Part shown: positions 35,361-44,593 of the stretch, in pieces
Position numbering within the stretch: position 1 is the stretch's first letter
Layout: every line of letters begins with the position of its first letter
Source of the DNA: JAQICJ01 sp041686345
GTDB lineage: Bacteria > Myxococcota_A > Polyangia > HGW-17
Assembly (NCBI GenBank): GCA_041686345.1
Contig: JAWLEA010000006.1
Coordinates: 1-60,334, forward strand
Direction of reading: 5' to 3'
DNA: 60,334 bases
The notes under the pieces: model-generated
Seen by the model: only the letters and a program-made list of their open reading frames with translations
Told to the model about the DNA's origin: nothing
The model's database searches: none
Made by a program: the position numbers and the translations under genes

Positions 35361-35487
35361 GTTATTTACTCCTTTTGAAAAGTTTATTTGAAAATATAAG
35401 CTGAATTTTATAGATTTATAACCTGATTGTCAATTGTAAATGATAAAATTTAAAGATCAATGGGGTGTATCAGAAACTGATGAAAAT

Positions 35488-36195
35488 CTACAGATATAGT
35501 TTGTTTTTCATAAAATCCTGGAAACTTTTTGCGTTTTTCAAGGCTAAGGGAGAAGAAAACAGGACAAAAGTTCTTTTTGAACCCTGGGCAGATTCATAAA
35601 TTTTATAATAATCATCAAAATTGAGTTTCCCCCCTGAACGAAAATTGTTAATTCTGAAAAAACGGAATTTTGCCGGTTGATCTGTAAATTCAGTTGAAAC
35701 AGGGTCGGAGCTCAGATAAAGATCGAGATTATCAGCCACTTCCAAGATAGTTGATTTGTCCCACAGACCATGGGGTTCCCATACCATTTTTACATTTTTT
35801 CGATCATGATTTTTAAAAAAGTCGGTCAATTTTGCGATATTGGACTGAGTGGGTCTGAAGCTTGACGGGGTTACAAAAACAAAAGTGTGAGAGCGCAAAA
35901 TTCCAGCTGTTTTGTGCATCATTTTCCAGATATATTCCATCTCGGTACCGGGAGTAAACCCTTGTGCTCCTGTTTTCCAGGAAGAGGTTTTTCCCGGTTT
36001 CCATTCCGGATCGGTAAGAGCCAAAGGAGCTGGAATTATAAATCGGAAATCCTTGCCAGATTCAGTTCTCCAATTTTTCAAGGTTTTTTGATGAGGTTTG
36101 GTTTCGTAAAAAGGTTTAACCTCGGTGAGTTCATAATTTTTAAAAATTCTGCTCTTATGCTGGGGAAACAGATTTGTTCCAATATGTATCTTCAT
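35488..36195 (-). CDS. DUF72 (YecE-like) TIM-barrel protein
   Basis: The 235-residue protein follows the DUF72 pattern: IGTNLFP near the start, VKPFYETKPHQKTLKNW (family: EVNSSFY...T...W), DFRFIIPAP, FVTPSSFRPT, KMVWEPHGLW and the closing FRINNF. DUF72 proteins are cytoplasmic TIM barrels; the activity has not been established. The gene lies 30 bases downstream of the lipoprotein gene at 36226 and is probably co-transcribed with it and lgt. Confidence 0.8.
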   Translation of the reverse strand: MKIHIGTNLFPQHKSRIFKNYELTEVKPFYETKPHQKTLKNWRTESGKDFRFIIPAPLALTDPEWKPGKTSSWKTGAQGFTPGTEMEYIWKMMHKTAGILRSHTFVFVTPSSFRPTQSNIAKLTDFFKNHDRKNVKMVWEPHGLWDKSTILEVADNLDLYLSSDPVSTEFTDQPAKFRFFRINNFRSGGKLNFDDYYKIYESAQGSKRTFVLFSSPLALKNAKSFQDFMKNKLYL

Positions 36196-36225
36196 ATTGC
36201 TTTGCTCCTTTTGGGAACTGTTTAT

Positions 36226-37296
36226 TTATTTAGGTTGTAATTTCCGATTAGGTTGTAATTTTTGAATTGGTTCATCTGAAAATATTTCAGCAGGTTTGAA
36301 CAAACCTTCACTGGGTTTTTGCTTTTTTTTTGCTTCCGGGTTCGGAATGATGACAAGACGGGGTGTGTTTCCCTCCAGATAAGTTTTTGCGAGGATTCGA
36401 GATGCTTCTTGCCAGTTATTGAATTTTTGCAACAATACTCCTTCTTGTTGGCTCTCCTTGTTTGTGCCAGCAAGAAGATCAACTTTGAAACCGGCAGCCA
36501 AATTGTTGCTTTTACCCCAGAGAATAAAGTGATCGATGTCTGCAGAAATCATCAATTTGAAGAGAGGAAGCAGTTTTTTGATTTTAACTGATTTGGCTAT
36601 GAACAGAGAAAGAATTCGAGGAGGTTTGAGATTTCCGACTTTCATGAGCAGGGGTTTTATTTTATCCACTTCTTCCAATTTATTTCTAAGTATTGCACCG
36701 GAAATAATCAATTTATTTTTAACAGTGATTTCGATTCCGGGAGGTAGACGTTTAATGTATTTGCTTTTTGCTTTTTCTGATTTGGCGAGTTCGACTCTTT
36801 CCTCTTTTAATTCAATCAGGGGAAAAGGAAAAGAGTTATCCTGATTGAGGTGGTGTCTGATAAGTTGGAAAAGATTGGTTTTTATCTCCTTGATGTGTTC
36901 TTTAAAAGAAACATCGTCGGCAAAAAGTTCAGTCAGTTTTTTTGATTCTTCCAGCATATGTTCAACAATTGCCCGGAGGCATTTATGGGTTGTTGTTGGT
37001 AATTTATTCCGGCTGCAAAAGGTTCTGAGAAATTTTTCTTCATTTTTATCATCTTCTTTGTACTTGTATCCGTAAAAAATGGAGGTTGCCTGGGCTATCA
37101 TGTTGAGTCCAGCCCGATCAACCATTTCTCCACCCTCCAGTGCATAAAGAACCAGAGTGAGACTTTGTCTCATTCTGCCGAATGTAAGGTTCTTGTGTCC
37201 ATATTCGGGTTTGTATTCAGCCAGGTTTTCTCCATTGGTGGAGCAACCCCCCAGATTAAAAAAAACAAACGATAGAATGAAAAATCTAAAGCGCAC
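36226..37296 (-). CDS. Lipoprotein of unknown function next to lgt
   Basis: The GTG start at 37296 lies 4 bases after the lgt stop. The signal peptide ends in lipobox NLGGC. The mature protein (about 335 residues) has a helical N-terminal half with two Cys, then a central domain with strands such as PGIEITVKNKLIISGAIL, and a basic tail with a duplicated RKLQP motif. No family recognised. Being just downstream of lgt, it may be one of the first lipoproteins processed, but that is only context. Confidence 0.6.
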   Translation of the reverse strand: MRFRFFILSFVFFNLGGCSTNGENLAEYKPEYGHKNLTFGRMRQSLTLVLYALEGGEMVDRAGLNMIAQATSIFYGYKYKEDDKNEEKFLRTFCSRNKLPTTTHKCLRAIVEHMLEESKKLTELFADDVSFKEHIKEIKTNLFQLIRHHLNQDNSFPFPLIELKEERVELAKSEKAKSKYIKRLPPGIEITVKNKLIISGAILRNKLEEVDKIKPLLMKVGNLKPPRILSLFIAKSVKIKKLLPLFKLMISADIDHFILWGKSNNLAAGFKVDLLAGTNKESQQEGVLLQKFNNWQEASRILAKTYLEGNTPRLVIIPNPEAKKKQKPSEGLFKPAEIFSDEPIQKLQPNRKLQPK

Positions 37297-37300
37297 GGTT

Positions 37301-38161
37301 TTATTTACCTTTTTTCTTACTTTTTGCTTTTGTTTGTCTCAATTTTACCGGATCAATACTTTTAGCCGGTTTATTTTCTTTAATGGCAACATACAGCCAG
37401 ATGTAGCCAAATACAGCCAGAGGGATGGAAAGAAATTGTCCCATGGTTAAAAAATATTCTCTGTTTAAAGTTTGAAATTCCTTGAAAAATTCTACAATAA
37501 AGCGACCGGTAAAATACAGAGAAAGAAAAAGAGCACCCAGAATACCACGGGGACGTTTTTCTTTGTAAATGCGGTCAACAATTACCAGAATTATAATGAT
37601 AAAAACTCCCATGGAAGCTTCGTAAAGTTGAGAAGGATGACGCAGAGGGATAAGCGTTTCACCCCGATCTTCAGCGCAACGGGGAAATCGAACTCCCCAA
37701 CTCTGATCTGTTTTTCTGCCCACAATTTCCGAATTGAAAAAATTGCCGACTCTGACCAGAGTAGCTCCAAGGGTAGCTGAAAAGGAAAAACGATCTGTCA
37801 TTTCGGTAAAAGCCATTCCCTTTTTTTTGGCATAATAAAACAAGGAAACAGCAAGGCCGATGGTTGCTCCGTGACTGGCAAGTCCTCCTCGCCAGAATTT
37901 GATGATTTCAACCGGATTTGCAGAATAAAAATCCCAGTCATAAAAAAAGACGTGACCAAGCCTGGCGCCGATAACTACAGCCAGCATACCGGGAATGATG
38001 AAATCAGAAACATCTTCTTCGGTCCACCCAACCCGCATCATCTGCCAGCGTAAAAAATAAAAACCTCCCAGAAAAACTCCTACAAAAAGAAGACCGTAAT
38101 ATCTGACAGCCAGTGAACCAAAACGAAAAATTTCCGGATTTATATCCCAAGTAAAAGACAA
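37301..38161 (-). CDS. lgt: Prolipoprotein diacylglyceryl transferase
   Basis: Lgt transfers a diacylglyceryl group to the lipobox Cys of prolipoproteins at the inner membrane. The 286-residue protein has the expected seven-helix layout and conserved motifs RYYGLLF, WRGGLASHGA (with the essential His), the Lgt signature VRVGNFFNSEIVGRKTD (with its conserved Arg and Asn) and HPSQLYEA. Length is normal apart from a short Lys-rich tail. Twelve lipoprotein genes in this window depend on it. Confidence 0.96.
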   Translation of the reverse strand: MSFTWDINPEIFRFGSLAVRYYGLLFVGVFLGGFYFLRWQMMRVGWTEEDVSDFIIPGMLAVVIGARLGHVFFYDWDFYSANPVEIIKFWRGGLASHGATIGLAVSLFYYAKKKGMAFTEMTDRFSFSATLGATLVRVGNFFNSEIVGRKTDQSWGVRFPRCAEDRGETLIPLRHPSQLYEASMGVFIIIILVIVDRIYKEKRPRGILGALFLSLYFTGRFIVEFFKEFQTLNREYFLTMGQFLSIPLAVFGYIWLYVAIKENKPAKSIDPVKLRQTKAKSKKKGK

Positions 38162-38697
38162 AATAATACTCCTTTCGGAATTTCAAATCAATTTCATGAC
38201 AAAAAAACTGATTGAAAACAGAGTAAAAACCAAAATATTCTGATAAATTCAAGAACTTTCAGTCAAAATCACAAAACCAGTTGGTATACTCTGTGAAATC
38301 TCAACCAGCTGAATTGAAGATAAGCACTTCATATTTTTAAGCAACCTTTTTTTCAATTCCTGGATCGGGATTTTCTTTCCTTCTTTCAAAATACAAGCTC
38401 AAAGGCTTAGCCAGAAAATAGCAGTTTCTGGTTGCGAAAAAGTTATTATTTCTTTTAGAACCTGAATTAGTTTTGCTTTCAAAAACCTTACTGAGCTCGA
38501 ATCTTGGATTAATTTGAGAACTATTTCAGAATATTACTTGCGAAGAAGTCATATCTTTCCTATGTAAAATATAAATCTGTATTCAGATATATGTTCTTTG
38601 AGTACATGATCATACAGATTAACTATTTTATATTCGGTTGACCAACAAAAGTTATCTGAATAATATTATCTGACCAGTAAATTGTGGAGGTATAATT
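38162..38697. other. Intergenic region between lgt and the GNAT gene
   Basis: These 536 AT-rich bases separate two divergent genes. I see no gene, RNA or foldback copy. The right end holds a good promoter (38638-38666). The remainder has only short AT palindromes such as TACATGATCATA, which I do not interpret. Confidence 0.5.
38638..38666 (+). promoter_or_regulatory. Predicted sigma-70-type promoter for the GNAT-racemase pair
   Basis: TTGACC (38638-38643) and TAATAT (38661-38666) are 17 bases apart. A start near 38673 gives a short leader with ribosome-binding site GTGGAGG seven bases before the TTG start at 38698. Confidence 0.45.
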
Positions 38698-39150
38698 TTG
38701 AGCAAAAACAAAGGAACAAAGTTAATTGTTGTAAATAAACCAGCAGATTTTCCAGAAGGATGTGACAGAGATATGCTGGCACAATTTCTGCACAGAGTGA
38801 TGAAGCCATGGGAAGACAAGATTGAAGATATAAAAAAGGGCTTGGAATACAGCTTTAATCCTGATCGAGGCGGATTTATCATTCTTGCTTATCAAGATAA
38901 TGATCTGGTGGGAGCTACGGTTTTCCTGTTTACCGGCATGGAAGGTTATGTTCCGGAAAATATCCTGCTTTTTATTGGAGTTGAACCTGAAATGAGAGGC
39001 AAGGGCATTGGTACTACTCTCATGGAGGCAGCTTTAAAACGGTGTAAGGGAGATATTAAACTCCATGTTGAATCTGATAACCCGGCAAGCAATCTTTACA
39101 AAAGAATGGGTTTTGCCAAGAAATATGACGAGATGAGATATGTCAGTTAG
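38698..39150 (+). CDS. GNAT-family N-acetyltransferase
   Basis: The 150-residue protein is a single GNAT domain. The acetyl-CoA-binding motif VEPEMRGKGIGTTLME (R-x-x-G-x-G) and the terminal motif ESDNPASNLYKRMGF are clear. The start is TTG 38698 behind GTGGAGG. Its last 11 bases overlap the start of the racemase gene, so the two are translationally coupled and may act on the same amino acid. The acceptor is unknown. Confidence 0.85.
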   Translation: MSKNKGTKLIVVNKPADFPEGCDRDMLAQFLHRVMKPWEDKIEDIKKGLEYSFNPDRGGFIILAYQDNDLVGATVFLFTGMEGYVPENILLFIGVEPEMRGKGIGTTLMEAALKRCKGDIKLHVESDNPASNLYKRMGFAKKYDEMRYVS

Positions 39151-40396
39151 AAATACAAATAGAGTAGTAATTAATCTGGAAGCATTATACCACAATATTG
39201 AAACGGTTTCCGAATGGATGAAAAACCATGATCTGGACTGGACTCTGGTCACAAAGGTTTTATGTGGTCACAAACCAACTCTTCAGGCTTTGATCAGACT
39301 TGGAATCAAATCGGTTGGGGATTCAAGAATTCAAAATCTTGAAGATCTGTATACGATAAACAAAGATATTGAAACCTGGTATCTTCGTATTCCTTCCTTG
39401 TCTGAACTTGAAGATGTTGTAACTCTGGCTGATGTCAGTCTCAACACCGAAACTCAAAGTATCAAGACAATAAACGAGATTGCCGCCAAACAAAACAAGG
39501 TACACAAAGTCATCATCATGATTGAATTGGGTGATTTGCGGGAAGGTATCCTGCCGGGCAGTCTCATGGCTTTTTATAAAAAGATCTTCAATCTGAAACA
39601 TGTGAGGGTTATAGGAATTGGTACCAATTTTGGCTGTTTGGCCGGAGCGGTGCCAACGGTGGACCAGTTCATGCAGTTGATTCTGTATCGGGAGTTGCTG
39701 GAATTGAAATTTGGAAAATCCCTTCCTATTATCAGTGCCGGTTCAAGCGTAGCACTGCCGATGCTGCTTCAAAAAGAGATCCCCAAAGGGATCAATCATT
39801 TCAGGATCGGTGAATCTATTTTTCTGGGTACAGATTTGATCTCCAACGGAAATTTGCCTGGATTGAGAGATGATTGTGTGATTCTTGAATCAGATATAAT
39901 TGAGATTAAAGAAAAATCACTTAGTTCAGGGGCTGAAACTTCCAATACAACTCCCTTTGACTCAGAGGATGAAGAAGAAACTATCAAACCGGGGCAGAGG
40001 GGATACAGAGCCTTGCTCAGCATTGGCCAATTGGATACTGAAGTTTCCGGTTTGATTCCAGAAAATCCTGAGTTTTCCATTGCTGGTTCATCAAGTGATG
40101 TGACGGTAGTCAATATTGGAGATCACAGAATGGGACTCAAAATTGGAAAAGTAATTCGCTTCAAGTTGAAATATTCCGCCATGGCCCGTTTGATGGCCAA
40201 TAAATATATTGATAAAGTTCTGGAACCATCGGTAGATGATTTCTTTGAGCAGATCAATCATATGTCTCCTGATATTGGCGGGCGTTCCGTATTGGGTTCA
40301 GATAAAAAATTGAGGGTAGTAAGAAAATCATCAACTCCCTCGGTTGAAAATTCTGTTGACAAGAAAAACCAGGATGCAGAAGAAAAGATTGATTAG
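39140..40396 (+). CDS. PLP-dependent amino-acid racemase (ornithine/alanine racemase-like, fold type III)
   Basis: The N-terminal barrel carries the PLP Lys in LVTKVLCGH, with SLSELEDVV, VIIMIELGDLREG, GIGTNFGC and SAGSSVALP. The C-terminal part, YRALLSIGQLD...GSSSDVTVVNI...IRFKLKYSAMARLM, matches the ornithine racemase/YhfX group rather than biosynthetic alanine racemase. An acidic, probably disordered insert of about 20 residues (SNTTPFDSEDEEETIKP) lies between the two halves. The tail is also charged. The substrate could be ornithine, lysine or alanine and cannot be read from sequence. It overlaps the GNAT gene. Confidence 0.8.
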   Translation: MSVRNTNRVVINLEALYHNIETVSEWMKNHDLDWTLVTKVLCGHKPTLQALIRLGIKSVGDSRIQNLEDLYTINKDIETWYLRIPSLSELEDVVTLADVSLNTETQSIKTINEIAAKQNKVHKVIIMIELGDLREGILPGSLMAFYKKIFNLKHVRVIGIGTNFGCLAGAVPTVDQFMQLILYRELLELKFGKSLPIISAGSSVALPMLLQKEIPKGINHFRIGESIFLGTDLISNGNLPGLRDDCVILESDIIEIKEKSLSSGAETSNTTPFDSEDEEETIKPGQRGYRALLSIGQLDTEVSGLIPENPEFSIAGSSSDVTVVNIGDHRMGLKIGKVIRFKLKYSAMARLMANKYIDKVLEPSVDDFFEQINHMSPDIGGRSVLGSDKKLRVVRKSSTPSVENSVDKKNQDAEEKID

Positions 40397-40443
40397 GTTG
40401 AACGAAGCAGTTTTTATCTCACAAAAAAATTAAAGTACGAAAC

Positions 40444-41673
40444 CTATTCTACAGGTTCGCAAGTGTTAATATTAACACAGACATAACATCCGTTTTTTGC
40501 TATTGCCACTTCATCGGGACCGCAGTCCGGTCTGCTCATTTTACAGACAACTTGGGATTCAGTGGGACAATCGTGAGCCAGACATCCGGCTATGCAATCA
40601 TCATCGTTGGGGGAGGAACTGGTGGCACAAACTGAACAATATCCGTAAATAGAACATTCTGCATCGGATTGACATCCCGGTTCGCCCCAAGGTTTGCAAG
40701 TAAGCGGGTTGACACATTGATAGCAATTATTTTGATGGGCAAGGATTTCATCTTCACTACAAGTAGGGGGAACCTGAGTGCAGATGGGCTCGGTACCATC
40801 GTCGCAATAATCATCTCTGACTGTTTCACAGGTGTAGTTATCAACGCAGGTCCAGACACCGTCCAGGATCACCGAAACTTTGCCCTCTCCACAGAGGGGA
40901 CGGAGAATTAAATTGAATACAGGTTCAGACTGGGTAGGGCAATGGTGAGGAGTACAGGCGGCAACACAATCTTCGCAGGCAGGACAAGAAGAAGAACCAC
41001 ACATGTTACAGAATTCTTCAGGGGGACAATCCAAATCGTTGTGACAATTTGGCATTCCCCAAGGTTCACAGGTTTGGGGATTAACACATGCCCAGCATTC
41101 GTCTTTAATTGCCAGGATTTCATGTTCGAGGCATTCCGGTTCTGTAAACGTGAGACAGTGAACTTCTGTTCCATCATCGCAGGAGGTATTTCTGACCTTG
41201 TTGCAATTAACCAGATCGACACAGATCCAGCACCCATCCTTAATAACAGAAGTTTTGCCTTCGCCGCAGTCAGGTCGTTCCATGAAACAGGTTAGATCGG
41301 TTTCAGTTTCACACTGGTGAGGACTGCAGGCCGGAATACAATCGGTACATTCCGGACAGGAAGATGTACCACAGGGATTGCAATATTCATCATTTTCACA
41401 ATCTGCATCACTGGTGCATTCATTCCGGTTATTCTGATTGTTGTTATGGGGAGGTTGGCAAGTTTCAGGATCAACACACTGATAGCAACTGTTTTGCCAA
41501 GCCAGAATAGTTCCTGTTTCACAGTCAGGTTCTTCCATACGGCAGGAGGGAATAGTTCCGTCATCACAGGAGGTGTTTCTTTGGCTTCCCACATTTTCAG
41601 AATCGCATGATAAAGTTGAAAAAAATAAAATAAAACTTAAACTGGAAAAAAATAAAAATAATGTTGATTTCAT
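40444..41673 (-). CDS. Secreted lipoprotein of three Cys-rich modules
   Basis: The signal peptide ends in lipobox STLSC. The rest (about 385 residues) is three tandem copies, each about 125 residues, of one module. It begins SCDDGT and continues PxC...ILAxQNxCYQCVxPxTC, then C..D.DC...EYCNxCGTSSCP.C.DC..AC.PHxC, and closes with RPDCG.....V.KDGCWxCV.....C. Each module has close to twenty Cys at conserved spacing, so each should be a dense disulfide-bonded unit. The overall look is that of myxobacterial Cys-rich surface proteins. I cannot assign a named domain. Confidence 0.75.
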   Translation of the reverse strand: MKSTLFLFFSSLSFILFFSTLSCDSENVGSQRNTSCDDGTIPSCRMEEPDCETGTILAWQNSCYQCVDPETCQPPHNNNQNNRNECTSDADCENDEYCNPCGTSSCPECTDCIPACSPHQCETETDLTCFMERPDCGEGKTSVIKDGCWICVDLVNCNKVRNTSCDDGTEVHCLTFTEPECLEHEILAIKDECWACVNPQTCEPWGMPNCHNDLDCPPEEFCNMCGSSSCPACEDCVAACTPHHCPTQSEPVFNLILRPLCGEGKVSVILDGVWTCVDNYTCETVRDDYCDDGTEPICTQVPPTCSEDEILAHQNNCYQCVNPLTCKPWGEPGCQSDAECSIYGYCSVCATSSSPNDDDCIAGCLAHDCPTESQVVCKMSRPDCGPDEVAIAKNGCYVCVNINTCEPVE

Positions 41674-41835
41674 GATCTAACCCTTTGTGTTCAAAAATTT
41701 GTCTGGTATATACAGCAAATATCGAAATATTATCTCATGAAAAGAGATGTTTTCAACCCGTAATTGTTTTAAAAAACAATGTTGCAGTTGAAAATTATGT
41801 GTTAATTCAATTTACATCAATTTATAAGGCAAAAA

Positions 41836-42864
41836 ATGAAATATCCCCTTACCATAAAACTGGCAGCTTTAATTATAATTATCGGAGGAATCAAACTGGC
41901 AGCGAGTTTTTTAACTCCGGTTCTTCTGGGAATGTTCTTTGCTATTATTCTGGCTCCCTTTTTCTATTGGTTGAAGAAAAAAAATATTCCCTTCTGGCTT
42001 GCTCTGGTCATAGTAATTACAGCAATTCTAGTGGGAGGTTTGGGTTTTTCCCTGATTATTGCCACTACTATCAATCAATTTACCAATCGTTTACCGATTT
42101 ACACAGAACAATTGCAGGCGACTATCAAAATTGTTGTTGTCTATTTGAATAATATTGGGTTTTCATTGAGTGAAAACACCGTACCTGGAATTTTGGAATC
42201 CAAAAGGTTTCTCAGTTTTGCCGGTAGTTTTTTGCAAAGTCTGGGTAATATGATCTCCCAGTTGTTTTTGATGTGGCTGGTGGCTATTTTTATTTTACTG
42301 GAGATTAAATCTATTCCGAAGAGGATCAAAAACGGCTTTCCTGATAATCCCGAAGCGCTGAATCAATTTAATGAGATTTCGGCAAAAATGCTTCATTATA
42401 TAGGAATTAAAACTATTATTTCACTGATTACCGGGGTAATCATTGCTTTATGGACTTTTCTGTTTGGATTGGATTTTCCTCTATTTTGGGGTTTACTGGC
42501 TTTTTTAATGAATTATATTCCAAATATTGGTTCTTTTCTGGCAGCTATTCCGGCAGTAATTTTAGCCTTGATTACCCAAGGTTCTGTTGGAGCCCTCCTG
42601 GTTGGAATTGGATTTTTGCTTACTAACCTGATACTCGGTAATTTTATTGAACCGAGGGTGATGGGTCATGGTACAGGGTTAAGTCCTGCTGTGGTATTCA
42701 TCTCCATGGTATTCTGGGGTTGGGTTTTAGGACCGGTTGGCATGTTTTTATCCGTTCCTTTGACAGCAATGGTGAAAATTTTTCTTGAATCCAGATCCAA
42801 GACTCGTGGAATAGCTTATTTGCTGGGCGATCCGTCAACAAAGGAAGAGAAAAGTGGAAAATAA
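41836..42864 (+). CDS. AI-2E family transporter (PerM/TqsA-like permease)
   Basis: The 342-residue polytopic protein has the family's seven to eight membrane helices, the long extracytoplasmic/amphipathic segment between about 60 and 120, and the conserved C-terminal block: YIPNIGSFLAAIPAVILAL, NFIEPRVMGHGTGLSP and GVLGPVGMFLSVP-like ending. Members export autoinducer-2 or act in Na+/H+ exchange; the substrate is unknown here. It overlaps the next gene by 11 bases. Confidence 0.88.
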   Translation: MKYPLTIKLAALIIIIGGIKLAASFLTPVLLGMFFAIILAPFFYWLKKKNIPFWLALVIVITAILVGGLGFSLIIATTINQFTNRLPIYTEQLQATIKIVVVYLNNIGFSLSENTVPGILESKRFLSFAGSFLQSLGNMISQLFLMWLVAIFILLEIKSIPKRIKNGFPDNPEALNQFNEISAKMLHYIGIKTIISLITGVIIALWTFLFGLDFPLFWGLLAFLMNYIPNIGSFLAAIPAVILALITQGSVGALLVGIGFLLTNLILGNFIEPRVMGHGTGLSPAVVFISMVFWGWVLGPVGMFLSVPLTAMVKIFLESRSKTRGIAYLLGDPSTKEEKSGK

Positions 42865-43450
42865 TTATCCTGGTTTTGATTTCAATGAATTTGTTGAAAT
42901 TCTGCCCAATGTGAAGCAGGAATTGGATCCAGGTTATTTGCGACCCAGAAGAACTGCTGTTTTTTTGATTTTTTATCATGATCTTGCACCTGGAATCCTT
43001 GCTATTCAAAAAAAGGATATTCAAGGATATCCCTGGAGAAATCAGATTGCTCTTCCCGGGGGCCATATTGAAGAAGAAGATTTGTCAGCCAGCCAGGCTG
43101 CCTATCGCGAAGTTAAGGAAGAACTTGGAATTGACAGGAATGATCTTGTTTACAAAGCCTCACTCGGACATTTTCCCACCATAAACAACATTGACATTGA
43201 AGTGATCCTGGGATTTCTCCCAAAAGAGGTGAAGTTGATTCCAGATCCGCAAGAGATACAAAGAATAATCAATATTCCCTGGTTTGAATTGCGTCAGATT
43301 CATTACCATAAAGGTTTTGCCAACAGAATTCCAACTTTGGAAGAATTGACCTATTCTTTTGTTTCCAGTGATGGTGATTATACTATTTGGGGAGTGACTG
43401 CCAGAATTTTACACTACCTCATTGAACAATTGCGTCCTTACGGATATTGA
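42854..43450 (+). CDS. NUDIX hydrolase, coenzyme A pyrophosphatase-like
   Basis: The GTG start at 42854 lies inside the end of the transporter gene. The 198-residue protein has the full NUDIX box GGHIEEEDLSASQAAYREVKEELGI, written here as GG-x5-E then REVKEELG. The preceding segment (LAIQKKDIQGYPWRNQIALPGG) and the following LGHFPTINN match the CoA-pyrophosphatase group, which splits CoA into phosphopantetheine and 3',5'-ADP. One arm of the foldback repeat lies 28 bases past the stop. Confidence 0.85.
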   Translation: MENNYPGFDFNEFVEILPNVKQELDPGYLRPRRTAVFLIFYHDLAPGILAIQKKDIQGYPWRNQIALPGGHIEEEDLSASQAAYREVKEELGIDRNDLVYKASLGHFPTINNIDIEVILGFLPKEVKLIPDPQEIQRIINIPWFELRQIHYHKGFANRIPTLEELTYSFVSSDGDYTIWGVTARILHYLIEQLRPYGY

Positions 43451-43478
43451 TTTCTCATTTTCTTCTCTTGTTTCTATT

Positions 43479-43563
43479 TAGTTCTCATCCCAGAAGTGGT
43501 GTTATTGTCTGGGGAAGAAGTTTGCCTCAGATGCACGGAGTAACTTCGCAGATATAGTTGCCA
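43479..43563 (-). repeat. Foldback repeat, copy E (single arm, reverse orientation)
   Basis: It starts TAGTTCTCATCCCA and runs through GAAGTGGTGTTATTGTC, GGGGAAGAAGTTTGCCTCAG and TAACTTCGCAGATATAGTTG. This equals the reverse complement of the right arm of copies A to C and stops at the centre of the palindrome. Only one arm is left, so it cannot fold back on itself. Confidence 0.85.
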
Positions 43564-43735
43564 GCAGGAGTTCAAGTTGAAGATTATTTTTTAAAAACGG
43601 AAAATAAAAAAAGTCAGAACTGGCAATTTGTTACCAATCTGATAACAGATAACTCAACCTGTTTTTATTATCGGATAGTTTCCGTACACATTGACAACAG
43701 CAAAGTATTTTATTAAAGGTTCATACAAGGTTACC

Positions 43736-44086
43736 ATGACAGCATTAAAAACAGCAAAAACAGCAGTTAAAGCTCTTGAAAATAAAAAGGGCAAAAATAT
43801 TCAACTTTATGAAGTAGGTTCTTTTTTGGGATTTACGGATTATATTATAATAGTTTCAGGAAGTTCCATTCCCCAATTGAAGGCTTTAGCCGAGGAAGTC
43901 GAAAGAGAGCTTTTTGAAGCCGGAGAAGAAATAATAGGAGTTGAAGGCAAGGGAGGCAGTAATTGGATTCTGGTTGATACCGGATCCATTGTTGTTCATA
44001 TTTTTACCGAAGAAGCCAGAGAATATTATGAATTGGATTCTCTCTATCAAAACTCAAAAGCCTTTGAAAAGAGCAACCTTGAATAG
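43736..44086 (+). CDS. rsfS: Ribosomal silencing factor RsfS
   Basis: RsfS binds ribosomal protein uL14 and stops subunit joining when nutrients are short. From ATG 43736 (AAGG five bases upstream) the protein has 116 residues, the usual length. Family motifs are present: FLGFTDYIIIVSGSS, GVEGKGGSNWILVDTG and VVHIFTEEAREYYELD. It is followed 27 bases later by rlmH, the pairing seen in most bacteria; the usual upstream nadD is not here. Confidence 0.94.
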   Translation: MTALKTAKTAVKALENKKGKNIQLYEVGSFLGFTDYIIIVSGSSIPQLKALAEEVERELFEAGEEIIGVEGKGGSNWILVDTGSIVVHIFTEEAREYYELDSLYQNSKAFEKSNLE

Positions 44087-44113
44087 TTCTCCTGAACAGT
44101 TCCCGTTTTTGTT

Positions 44114-44539
44114 ATGAAGTTACGTTTATACACTGTTGGGAAAAACAAAAAAGATGAATATTCTTTATTGTGCAAGGATTTTGAGCAACGTATTCATAAA
44201 AAGATTCCCTTTATATACAGAAATTTTGCAAACCAGAAAATATTATTGAACGATTTGAAAGATCAATGGTTTGTAGTATTAATGGATGCAGATGCCAAGA
44301 TGCCCAAATCCTCAACTAAATTTGCTCATTTAATCAAAAATTATTTGAACAAGCGTCAAAATGATGTTGTGTTTATAATTGGTGGAGCTTATGGTTTTGA
44401 GAAGAAGCTTCTTGCCAGAAGTAACAGAAAAATCTCCCTGTCTCCCTTGACTTTTCCCCATCGAATGGCCCGTTTGATTCTAATTGAACAGATCTACCGA
44501 GCTTTAACTATTCTGGAAGGGGAACCATATTCTCATTAA
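44114..44539 (+). CDS. rlmH: 23S rRNA pseudouridine-1915 N3-methyltransferase
   Basis: RlmH is a small SPOUT-fold methyltransferase that modifies helix 69 of 23S rRNA. The 141-residue protein is slightly shorter than the usual 155. It has the SAM-binding FIIGGAYGF and the invariant C-terminal PHRMARLILIEQIYRA followed by EGEPYSH. It forms a pair with rsfS. Confidence 0.96.
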   Translation: MKLRLYTVGKNKKDEYSLLCKDFEQRIHKKIPFIYRNFANQKILLNDLKDQWFVVLMDADAKMPKSSTKFAHLIKNYLNKRQNDVVFIIGGAYGFEKKLLARSNRKISLSPLTFPHRMARLILIEQIYRALTILEGEPYSH

Positions 44540-44593
44540 ATGATTATTTTTATTTCTTGACCCGATGGGGAAAAATCAGCTATAGATTTATGT

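Noticed and set aside
44084..44107. TAGTTCTCCTGAACAGTTCCCG at the rsfS stop as another foldback end
   Set aside because: Only TAGTTC matches; the following bases do not resemble the family, so chance is as likely.
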